From NCBI RefSeq assembly GCF_009905615.1, contig NZ_JAAAKW010000002.1:124001-188000 (forward strand): DNA of 64,000 bases, given 5' to 3'. This document shows, one piece after another, positions 31,957 to 39,202 of the stretch; position 1 is the first letter of the stretch; every line of letters starts with the position of its first letter. The notes under the pieces are model-generated. The model searched no databases. It was not told the origin of the DNA and was given only the letters and a program-made list of their open reading frames with translations. Position numbers and translations under genes: made by a program. The stretch is from Pseudomonas sp. SLFW. GTDB taxonomy: Bacteria; Pseudomonadota; Gammaproteobacteria; Pseudomonadales; Pseudomonadaceae.

Positions 31957-32900
31957 TGCGCCTGGGTATCTGCGCCGCGTTGGACGTCGGCACCACGCTG
32001 CATGCCCGCAGCTTTTTGCGTGGCGTATACCTCTCAAGCCATTTATTCAGCCAAGTCCGGCGTGCTCAGCATTTCTACTTCGACGATGGCGCCACGGCTG
32101 CTGGCGGTCGTGCGGCGGCCGAGCGTTTTATCGACGCGCGGGTGGACGCGGTGATCGGCCATTTCGCGTCCGAGTCTGCTGCCGCCGTGGTGGAGAGTTA
32201 TGCACAGGCGGGCATTCCGCTGATCCTCCCGGCCTCGACTGCTGCGGCCTTGACCGAAGAGGGCCGCACCACGTTCAGGGTATGCGCTTCGGACAAGGTG
32301 TTGGCAAAACGGCTGCTGGCGTTTGCCGACACTCAGGGCCTGCTCAAGCTTGCGCTGTTCGCCGATCAAAGCCTGCACGGTCAGCGCCAGTTAAAAGAGC
32401 TTGAGAACGCTGTCAAGTTATCCACAGTGCAGATTGTTCAAGACACCGTTCAAGCCGACGCGCTGGTTTTTTGTGGACGATTGAAAGCCAGCCGCCAGTT
32501 CCTTGTGGAAAACCGCCTCTCAGATTGTGGATTACCGCTGTTTTTCACCGACGATGCTGCATCACCTGCGTTGGTGAGCGGACTACCGCAGACCGGCACT
32601 GTGTACGTGGTCAGCTTTCCCATCGCCAGCGATCTGCCCGAGGCCCAATCAGTGGATCGGGCGTACCAGCGGATCTACGGCGAACCGGCGCCGGTCTACG
32701 CCATTGAGACGTTGGCCGCGTTCTCTCTGATAGACCTCGCCGTTCGCCAGCACCGCAGCCTGCTAACGGCGCTGCGTTCCGATGAGTTTTCCACACCCGC
32801 AGGCCCTATCCGTTTCAGCGATGGGGAAAACGATCACGCCCGGGTTTCGCTTTGGGTCTACGCCGACAAGCGCGTCCATGAAAGACGGCTGCTGTGTTGA
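31953..32900 (+). CDS. Periplasmic-binding-fold protein lacking a signal peptide
   Basis: The 315-residue protein resembles Peripla_BP_6 (Leu/Ile/Val-binding, type I) proteins. Features are a DDGATAAGGRAAAERFIDARVDAVIGHFASES segment, then PLILPASTAAALTEEGRTTFRVCASD (about 90-115), and ETLAAFSLIDLAVRQ near 255. It starts MMRLGICAALDVGTTLHARS with no hydrophobic leader, so it should stay in the cytoplasm, unlike transport receptors. The ATG overlaps the previous stop (ATGA). It could be a ligand sensor for the pathway, as AmiC is for the amidase operon, or a structural or chaperone partner. No permease or ATPase gene is nearby. TTATCCACA (32418-32426) and TTATGCACA (32198-32206) lie inside. Confidence 0.7.
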   Translation: MMRLGICAALDVGTTLHARSFLRGVYLSSHLFSQVRRAQHFYFDDGATAAGGRAAAERFIDARVDAVIGHFASESAAAVVESYAQAGIPLILPASTAAALTEEGRTTFRVCASDKVLAKRLLAFADTQGLLKLALFADQSLHGQRQLKELENAVKLSTVQIVQDTVQADALVFCGRLKASRQFLVENRLSDCGLPLFFTDDAASPALVSGLPQTGTVYVVSFPIASDLPEAQSVDRAYQRIYGEPAPVYAIETLAAFSLIDLAVRQHRSLLTALRSDEFSTPAGPIRFSDGENDHARVSLWVYADKRVHERRLLC

Positions 32901-32952
32901 ATCGGGCCGCTCTCGGCTCGCCAAGTCTTTGAACCTTTCAGGAAGAACCACC

Positions 32953-34311
32953 ATGAATCAGTTTGAAATCGAGGGTTTGCGTCAGGAGCTGGACGTCGTG
33001 TCGGTCGGCTTCGGTCCCGCCGGTATCGCACTGGCCTGTGCGCTGGAAGACGAAGCGGAAGACAACGGCAAGAAGCCGTTTCAGCGTGTCCGTTTTTTTG
33101 AGAAAGGGCGCGATTCGACCTGGCACGGCGCCTTCCTGCTGGCGGGCACTGACATCAACCACCACGTCTTTCGCGACCTGGTGACGCCGCGCAATCCCCG
33201 CAGCCGTTTCTCCTTCGCGATGTACCTCAAGGAGAAAGGGCGGCTGTACAAGTTCGGCTTGCTGGGACGTCCTGCAAGCCGAGTGGAATGGTCCGACTAC
33301 ATCGGGTGGGTCGCCTCACAACTGAAAGACTATGTGTCCTACGACGAAGGCGTGCTGGATGTGTTACCCGTTGCAGAAAAAGGCATCCTGCGCGCCGTCG
33401 ATGTGGTCACCACTCAAGGGACCTATCGCACCAAACGGCTGGTGCTTTCCCACGGCAGCTTGCCCAACATCCCCGAAGCGTTCGCGCCTCATCTGGGCGG
33501 GCGGGTTTTTCACACCTCGCAGTACCTGAAGAACATTCATTTGGGCGGCGGCCCGATTGCCCAGCGCTGGCTGGTGCTGGGGTCGGGCCAAAGTGCAGGC
33601 GAGGCGGTGGCGCATCTGCTCGGTGCCGCGCCAACCACGCAAGTGCATTCTGTCCACAGGGGCGTGGGTTTCCGGGTCGGGCAACTGGGGCAGTTTCCGA
33701 ACATGGCGTTCTTGCCAGAGCAGGTCGATTACTTCCACCAACTGGAGCCATCGCGTCGCAGCAAGGTGTTCGACGAGATCCGTTCGACCAACTACGCAGG
33801 CATCGACGCCGATGAAAGTCAGGCTTTGTACTCCTTCATGTACGAAGGCGAAGTCAGTGGGCATCAGCGTTTGAAACTGCACACGTGGTCCAGCGTCATC
33901 TCGGTGGAGAAGGTGGGCGACGCGTATTCCGTCGTTCTGCGCGACAGCAACACGGGGCTTGAAACCACGCTTTATGTCGATGGTATTGTCCTTGGCACTG
34001 GTTATGAACAGCTCGCGGTGCCGCCGCTGCTGACCCTGCTGCAACCCTGGCTGCTGCGCGAAGAGGACGGCCATCTGGCCGTGGACCGGCACTACCGCGT
34101 GGGCCTGCAAAACAGCGAGGGCGTGCAGATTCTGGCCAACGGCACGTCAGAAAAAACCCACGGCATCAGTGACGCGCAGTCGTTTTCCATGGTCGCGCTG
34201 CGCGCCCAGCAACTGACCGACGCCTTGCTCGCCACGCAACCTCGGCAACTGGCGCCGGTGGTGGCACATCCCAAGCGCTTAATGGCCGCACGGGCTGAGG
34301 CACGGCCATGA
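32953..34311 (+). CDS. Lysine/ornithine N-hydroxylase (SidA/IucD/PvdA family)
   Basis: This flavin N-monooxygenase has 452 residues. It has the FAD loop VSVGFGPAGIALA (about 16-28), the NADPH loop WLVLGSGQSAGEAVAHLL (about 209-226) and the C-terminal VDGIVLGTGYE, equivalent to the ATGY motif. The segment HHVFRDLVTPRNPRSRFSFAMYL matches the substrate-side region of PvdA-like enzymes. N-hydroxylysine or N-hydroxyornithine is the required substrate of the cupin/MetRS-like pair, so this enzyme should start the pathway. ATG 32953 was chosen; an extension to 32782 overlaps the upstream gene. No siderophore synthetase is nearby, which argues against a siderophore role. Confidence 0.9.
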   Translation: MNQFEIEGLRQELDVVSVGFGPAGIALACALEDEAEDNGKKPFQRVRFFEKGRDSTWHGAFLLAGTDINHHVFRDLVTPRNPRSRFSFAMYLKEKGRLYKFGLLGRPASRVEWSDYIGWVASQLKDYVSYDEGVLDVLPVAEKGILRAVDVVTTQGTYRTKRLVLSHGSLPNIPEAFAPHLGGRVFHTSQYLKNIHLGGGPIAQRWLVLGSGQSAGEAVAHLLGAAPTTQVHSVHRGVGFRVGQLGQFPNMAFLPEQVDYFHQLEPSRRSKVFDEIRSTNYAGIDADESQALYSFMYEGEVSGHQRLKLHTWSSVISVEKVGDAYSVVLRDSNTGLETTLYVDGIVLGTGYEQLAVPPLLTLLQPWLLREEDGHLAVDRHYRVGLQNSEGVQILANGTSEKTHGISDAQSFSMVALRAQQLTDALLATQPRQLAPVVAHPKRLMAARAEARP

Positions 34312-35327
34312 ACTTCATCTCGCATATCGTGGGCGATTCGAACTTCGTCCGGCTCAAGGGGTTAGGGTTCGAGAATCTGCACCTCAAGCTGGAGTCCTGT
34401 AACCCAGCCGGTTCGATCAAGATGAAAACCGCCATCGGCCTGATCGACTCTTATGCCGAGCGCCGACTTATCCACAGGGACACGGTGTTGATCGAGTCAT
34501 CTTCGGGCAACCTCGGTGTGGCCCTGGCAATGATCTGTGCCGAGCGAGGCTACAAGTTTTGTTGTGTGGTCGACCCCAACACCAACCTGCACAACATCAA
34601 GATGATGGAAGCCTTCGGCGCGCAGATCGTGATTGTCACCGAGCGCGACGATAACGACGGCTACCTGGGCACTCGCATTCGCTACATCCGCGACACCGTG
34701 GCCCGCGATCCGCGTTATCTGTGGCTCAACCAGTACAGCAACCCGGCCAACGCCCGCACCCATGAGCAAACCACGGCGCGCTCGATTCACATCGCATTTC
34801 CGGCGCTGGATTACCTGGTGGTTGGCGCGGGCACCACGGGCACGTTGATGGGCTGCGTGCAGTATTTCCGCAAGCATTCGCCACGCACCAAGATCATCGC
34901 TGTGGACAGCACCGGGTCGGTGACGTTTGGCCAGGCGCCGGGGAAGCGCTTCATTCCTGGATTGGGTTCGAGCCAGATGCCGCCGATTTTCCGCGCCAAA
35001 CATCTGCACAAACAGCAAGTGGTCGATGAGCGCGCCACCGTCGCGATGTGTCGCTGGCTGGCCAAGTCCAACGGCGTCTTGGCGGGGGGATCGACCGGCA
35101 CGGTGGTCGCGGGTCTGGCGGCGCCCTCGCTGGGGATTCCCAAAGATGCGGTGGTGGTGGCGATCTCCCCCGACGCTGGCGAGCGCTACCTCGAAACGAT
35201 CTACAACGATGAATGGGTCATGCAGAAATTCGGGCGAGCCGAGCTGGCCGCGCTGTCGTCGCAGCCCATCAGCCGCTACCTGAACACCTACGTCCACACC
35301 TTCGAGGGGGAAGCGTTGAATGTCTGA
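34308..35327 (+). CDS. SbnA-like PLP enzyme (2,3-diaminopropionate biosynthesis)
   Basis: This is a cysteine-synthase-fold PLP enzyme of 339 residues. The PLP lysine lies in NPAGSIKMK (Lys38), the substrate loop is ESSSGNLGVAL (about 63-73), and the phosphate loop is GAGTTGT (about 173-179). Staphylococcal SbnA joins O-phosphoserine and glutamate to ACEGA, which SbnB then oxidises to L-2,3-diaminopropionate and 2-oxoglutarate. The next gene is an SbnB homologue overlapping by 8 bases, so this pair very probably does the same. The ATG overlaps the N-hydroxylase stop (ATGA). A perfect DnaA box is at 34468-34476. Confidence 0.88.
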   Translation: MNFISHIVGDSNFVRLKGLGFENLHLKLESCNPAGSIKMKTAIGLIDSYAERRLIHRDTVLIESSSGNLGVALAMICAERGYKFCCVVDPNTNLHNIKMMEAFGAQIVIVTERDDNDGYLGTRIRYIRDTVARDPRYLWLNQYSNPANARTHEQTTARSIHIAFPALDYLVVGAGTTGTLMGCVQYFRKHSPRTKIIAVDSTGSVTFGQAPGKRFIPGLGSSQMPPIFRAKHLHKQQVVDERATVAMCRWLAKSNGVLAGGSTGTVVAGLAAPSLGIPKDAVVVAISPDAGERYLETIYNDEWVMQKFGRAELAALSSQPISRYLNTYVHTFEGEALNV

Positions 35328-36327
35328 ATTCCATGTCATCCCGGGCGCCGTGATCAAGGACATCCTCGACCGCCAGGCGCACACCATGGTCGCGCGCGTC
35401 GAACAGGTTTATCTGCAACACCACGACGGTCAGACCCTCAACCCGGACAGCTACTTCCTGCGTTTTCCACAGCAACCGGCCAACCGCATCATCGCCCTAC
35501 CCGCATCGCTGGAGGGCGAGGACGCTGTCGCGGGCATCAAATGGATTTCCAGCTTTCCCGGTAACGTGGCTCAGCAAAAACCTCGCGCCTCGGCGGTGGT
35601 GATTCTCAATGATCGCGAAACGGGCTACCCCTATGCCTGCCTTGAAGGCGCTCGGATCAGCGCGGTCAGAACAGCGGCGTCAGCGGTGTCAGGCGCTTAC
35701 TGGCTCAATGGTCAGTCGCGTCAGGCGAAGTCTGTGGGATTTATCGGCGCAGGCGTTATCGCCCGCAACATTGCTCGGATGCTGGCGGTTGAAGGTTGGG
35801 AGATCGAACAAGCGGTGGTGCACGACTTTGACGACGCGTCGGCCCTGGCGTTGAAGGGATTCATTGAGCAGACCGACTTATGCACAACCCGCACGGGCTC
35901 ATTGGAAGACGCGCTGGCGGCAGATCTCGTGATCTTCGCCACCACGGCGGGCGAGCCGTACGTGAAGCCGCCGATGGCGTTCCGCGCCGGTCAGGTGGTG
36001 CTGAACATTTCGTTGCGCGACGTTGCCCCTCAACTGCTGCTGACGGCTAACAATCTGTGCGATGACGTCGAGCATTGTATGAAGGCCAATACCTCGCCGC
36101 ATTTGGCGGAGCAAGTGACCGGCAACCGTGAATTCATGAACGGCACACTGGCGGGGTTGATTCGCGGCGAAGTGCAGCTTGATCCAGGCAAACCCTCAAT
36201 CTTCTCGCCTTTCGGGCTGGGTGTGCTGGACCTAGCGTTGAGCAAATTCGTTGTAGACACCGCGCTAGCGGATGGCCGCGCCGTTGCCATCGACTCGTTC
36301 TTCGGAGAAACGCTGAGATGGAATTGA
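35320..36327 (+). CDS. SbnB-like N-(aminocarboxyethyl)glutamate dehydrogenase
   Basis: The protein belongs to the ornithine cyclodeaminase/mu-crystallin family, 335 residues. The substrate-side segment is GIKWISSFPGNVAQQKPRASAV (about 68-89), followed by EGARISAVRTAASAVSGAYWL. The NAD-binding loop is VGFIGAGVIARNIARML (about 139-155). In the staphyloferrin B pathway SbnB oxidises the SbnA product to L-2,3-diaminopropionate. It overlaps the SbnA-like gene by 8 bases and the next gene by 10, so all are one transcript. TTATGCACA lies at 35878-35886. Diaminopropionate could be a building block of the product or the amino acid joined by the MetRS-like ligase. Confidence 0.88.
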   Translation: MSEFHVIPGAVIKDILDRQAHTMVARVEQVYLQHHDGQTLNPDSYFLRFPQQPANRIIALPASLEGEDAVAGIKWISSFPGNVAQQKPRASAVVILNDRETGYPYACLEGARISAVRTAASAVSGAYWLNGQSRQAKSVGFIGAGVIARNIARMLAVEGWEIEQAVVHDFDDASALALKGFIEQTDLCTTRTGSLEDALAADLVIFATTAGEPYVKPPMAFRAGQVVLNISLRDVAPQLLLTANNLCDDVEHCMKANTSPHLAEQVTGNREFMNGTLAGLIRGEVQLDPGKPSIFSPFGLGVLDLALSKFVVDTALADGRAVAIDSFFGETLRWN

Positions 36328-38135
36328 GTGCCGATCTGCGCCTTGATGGGTCCTTCCTAGACACGCCCCCTGTGGATAAAGTCGGGCAAAAACCGGCAAT
36401 CAAAATTGGCATTGTCGGCTGTGGGTCACGTGGGCTGACCGTCCTGGAGCGTCTTTGCGCGTTGGCAGGCGAGGGTGAGCGGCGGTTGGAAATCAATGTG
36501 TTCGATCCCCATCGGCCGGGGCCGGGCCTGCATTCGGTTGAGCAGCCCGAATATTTGATGCTCAACACTGTGGCGTCGCAGATTTCCATGTTCCCTGATC
36601 AGGCTGCTCTGGGCGGGTTGACGGGCCGACAAGGGCCGAATTTCTACGAGTGGTGTCTGCGTTTCAAATCCGCTGAACGTGTGGTGAAACCCAATGAATT
36701 TCTGCCCCGTTCCTGGCTAGGCGAATACCTCGCGTGGACTTATGACGAGGTGATTCGGACGCTGCCCGAGCAGATTCGGGTGATCCATCATGCGCGGACT
36801 GTGGATAACGTCGACTACACCGATCTGGGCCGTTTTGAATTGTCCACAGGGGATAAAAAACACCGTGTTGACTGGCTTTTGATCACGGTCGGTCACGCTG
36901 CAAAGCCGTCTGTACCTGCACAAGACGTGCAGATAACAACGCGCCTCAAGGCTTATCCACAACCGTTTTCGCTTCAAACGATTTCAGCCACAGATGCGGT
37001 GGGCGTTGAGGGGATCGGCCTGGCCGCAATGGATGTCGTCGCCGGGTTGACGGTCGGTAGAGGCGGGCGCTTTATGCAAGGACCCGAGGGACTGCGCTAT
37101 CTGACGTCAGGTCAGGAACCGCAGGTGTTCATGTACTCCCGCAGCGGTCTGCCTTACCGCACACGCCCCGACATCACGCCCCATCGTATGGGAGCGCCCG
37201 CGCTGATCTTCACGCTGGCTGCGGTGGCCGATCTTCGCGCCCGGCACCCGGACGGGCTGGACTTTGAAGCTCACGTGCTACCGCTGCTCAAGGCCGAGAT
37301 GCTCGCGGAGTACTTCGGCATGGTTGCAATGCGCCGAAGCGAGTCAGCGCTACGTATCAAATCGGAGGTCGCGACTGCGTTTTACCTGGGCGAGATCGAA
37401 GCCAAACATCACGAGCTTGCCGAGCTTTTTGAGGTCCCGCTTCTGGCTGACAGCGTGTACAACCCTCGCAGCATGGCTGCCCCTGTGGATAATTATCAAG
37501 GGTGGATTGAAGCGTTCATCCGCGATGATCTCCACGAGAGCATTCTTGATCTGGACCACAGCCCGATAAAGGCAGCCGTTGAGGTGTGGAGAAGCTGCCG
37601 CGAACAGCTCAGGCGAGTTGTGGATAACAGAGGCCTGACGCCGACTTCACACACGGTCTTCTTCAACGAATACGCTCCCCTGGTCAACCGCATGGTCGCT
37701 GGACCGCAAAAAGAACGGCATCAAGAGTTGCTGGCGCTGGCCGAGGCAGGCGTCATTCAGTGGGTTCATAGCGCCCATGTTATTTACAACGCTGACAATG
37801 GCGCCGTTTCAGTCGCATTGGGGGACGGACGCACCTTGGTGCTGAACGCCTGCGTGCATGCCCATGGCAGTGAGGCACGAAAAGCCGATGGCTACCCCGG
37901 GATCATCCGCCAATTACGCGCCGCCGGAATTGTCCACAGCGCGGCTGAAGATGGAGAGGGTGTGTATGTGGACAGTCACGGCAAGGCGCAGCACCACCTG
38001 TGGATAACCGGCCCCATCGTTGAGGGAGCGACGTACTACAACCACTACGTGCCGTCGTCCGGCAGTTATTCGCGAGCGTTTGTGAATGCGGATCGTATAG
38101 CGCGGGAGATGTTGGGAATGGCTGTGTTCGTTTGA
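36318..38135 (+). CDS. Large FAD/NAD(P)-binding protein (NAD_binding_9-like), possible N-oxygenase
   Basis: The 605-residue protein has an N-terminal dinucleotide loop KIGIVGCGSRGLTVLERL (about 31-48) followed by FDPHRPGPGLHS and LMLNTVASQISMFPD, the pattern of the FAD/NAD(P)-binding family PF13454. A second nucleotide-binding region lies near VDWLLITVGHA (about 190-200), and the C-terminus has HLWITGPIVEGATYYNHYVPS. From memory, CreE/FzmM-type aspartate N-oxygenases of nitrous-acid pathways have a similar N-terminal pattern and size, so a further amine oxidation is possible, but no CreD-like lyase is present. It is the last gene of the operon, overlapping SbnB by 10 bases. Six perfect DnaA boxes lie inside it. 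Confidence 0.75.
   Translation: MELSADLRLDGSFLDTPPVDKVGQKPAIKIGIVGCGSRGLTVLERLCALAGEGERRLEINVFDPHRPGPGLHSVEQPEYLMLNTVASQISMFPDQAALGGLTGRQGPNFYEWCLRFKSAERVVKPNEFLPRSWLGEYLAWTYDEVIRTLPEQIRVIHHARTVDNVDYTDLGRFELSTGDKKHRVDWLLITVGHAAKPSVPAQDVQITTRLKAYPQPFSLQTISATDAVGVEGIGLAAMDVVAGLTVGRGGRFMQGPEGLRYLTSGQEPQVFMYSRSGLPYRTRPDITPHRMGAPALIFTLAAVADLRARHPDGLDFEAHVLPLLKAEMLAEYFGMVAMRRSESALRIKSEVATAFYLGEIEAKHHELAELFEVPLLADSVYNPRSMAAPVDNYQGWIEAFIRDDLHESILDLDHSPIKAAVEVWRSCREQLRRVVDNRGLTPTSHTVFFNEYAPLVNRMVAGPQKERHQELLALAEAGVIQWVHSAHVIYNADNGAVSVALGDGRTLVLNACVHAHGSEARKADGYPGIIRQLRAAGIVHSAAEDGEGVYVDSHGKAQHHLWITGPIVEGATYYNHYVPSSGSYSRAFVNADRIAREMLGMAVFV
36371..38007. other. Intragenic cluster of six perfect DnaA boxes
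   Basis: TTATCCACA, on either strand, occurs at 36371-36379, 36800-36808, 36953-36961, 37484-37492, 37619-37627 and 37999-38007. The variant TTGTCCACA stands at 36840-36848 and 37930-37938. Under uniform base composition about 0.014 perfect boxes would be expected in this gene. The encoded residues differ with frame (for example VDN, VDK, YPQ and LWIT), so one repeated peptide does not explain them. Confidence 0.8.
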
Positions 38136-38144
38136 CCGCATCGA

Positions 38145-38234
38145 CTGTAGGAGCCTGCTCGCTGCGAAGGCGGTAGGGCAGGCAGCGAATCGTCAACTGA
38201 TCCGACGCTTTCGCCACCCATTTGACGCCTACAG
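38145..38234. repeat. Degenerate REP-type inverted repeat
   Basis: CTGTAGGAGCCTGCTCGCTGCGAAGG on the left and CTTTCGCCACCCATTTGACGCCTACAG on the right have matching ends but imperfect arms. It lies between the last N-N-bond operon gene and a leftward gene and may act as a transcription boundary. Confidence 0.55.
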
Positions 38235-38258
38235 GTCAGCGTAATTTCTGAGATCTGT

Positions 38259-39044
38259 CTAACACTCCCTTCCCGTGGCTGCGCACGCCACGGCGTTGTT
38301 CCCTGGCAGATAGCGCCGTCTGATGCTCTCCAGCTCTCCAGTGCGGCGCAGGGTGTCGATGGCCTGGTTGATTTGACTGAGCCATTTCGCGTGTGCCGGC
38401 TGGAGTTTGATTACCAGCGGCGCTTCGCTGAGCTTGGCGCCCTGGCGGAACTGGGTGGGATCGAGGTGGGTGGTGTTGATCAAACCTTCGAAAATATCGT
38501 CCACCATGGCAATCGCATCGACGCGTCGGCTTTGCAGCAGCTTGATCAGGGCGTCGTCCTGAGAGGTCTCAAGCCGGTCGAGACGGTGAGTTTCAAGGGC
38601 CGGTTCCAACGCTGCGTAGGTGTAACCGCGTACTGTGCCGATGGTGAGGTGATCCATCTTCTCGATGGGTTGACCGAGCGCGGGATGGTCTGCGAGGAAA
38701 TACAGGTGCTCGCTGACGATGGAGTAGGGTTTGGAGAACACATAATGCTGCCGTTCTTCAGGGGTGTTCCAGATCAGCGCATCGGCGTAGTTGAGGTCGA
38801 TTTCGTTCTTTTGCAGCATCGATTGCAGACGGTTGACGGGGTACGTGACGAAAGTGACGTCCACGTTTGCGAGTTGCATCACTCGGCGGGTGATGTCCAC
38901 GGCCAAGCCGCGGAGGCGACCGTTATCGTCCTCGAACGCATAGGGCTTCCACTGCGCAGTGCCTGCCACGAAGGCCTCCGCAGCAACGGGCAGCGCGATC
39001 AAACAGAGCAAGCACACAGCGAGCAGTCTGCAACGTAACCCCAT
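38259..39044 (-). CDS. Periplasmic amino-acid-type solute-binding protein
   Basis: This is a SBP_bac_3 (family 3) protein of 261 residues. A signal peptide is present (LAVCLLCLIALPVAAEA, cleavage near 23), then the bilobed domain with WKPYAFEDDNGRLRGLAVDITRRVMQLA (about 32-59) and a C-terminal ELESIRRRYLPG. Such short orphan binding proteins in Pseudomonas often act as sensors or low-abundance receptors; no permease or ATPase gene is adjacent. It runs towards the N-N-bond operon (convergent, separated by a REP). Confidence 0.8.
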   Translation of the reverse strand: MGLRCRLLAVCLLCLIALPVAAEAFVAGTAQWKPYAFEDDNGRLRGLAVDITRRVMQLANVDVTFVTYPVNRLQSMLQKNEIDLNYADALIWNTPEERQHYVFSKPYSIVSEHLYFLADHPALGQPIEKMDHLTIGTVRGYTYAALEPALETHRLDRLETSQDDALIKLLQSRRVDAIAMVDDIFEGLINTTHLDPTQFRQGAKLSEAPLVIKLQPAHAKWLSQINQAIDTLRRTGELESIRRRYLPGNNAVACAATGREC

Positions 39045-39155
39045 ACCTTCCCCCGATCATGGGCATCCATGAAGGAGCCCAAGCCTAGCAGCGGAAAATG
39101 TCGGGCATGTGTCGTAATGCCACTATTTGCAGATCGTTTCACGAAAAACCACGAA

Positions 39156-39189
39156 AAAAGCCCGCGCAGACGAGGTCAGGCGGGCTTTT
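39156..39189 (-). terminator. Leftward terminator after the glycosidase gene
   Basis: A 9-bp stem (39156-39164 with 39181-39189, AAAAGCCCG against CGGGCTTTT) is followed, reading leftwards, by further T. It starts 14 bases after the stop of the PslG-like gene. Confidence 0.8.
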
Positions 39190-39202
39190 CAGGGTGTTTG
39201 AG

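Noticed and set aside
32953..36327. Siderophore locus based on N-hydroxylase plus SbnA/SbnB
   Set aside because: No NRPS, IucA/IucC-type synthetase, TonB receptor or Fur-like box is visible, and the cupin/MetRS-like pair points to N-N bond formation instead.
36318..38135. Complete nitrous-acid (CreE-CreD) pathway
   Set aside because: No CreD-like aspartase/fumarase-family lyase is encoded in the window, so only the flavoprotein similarity remains.
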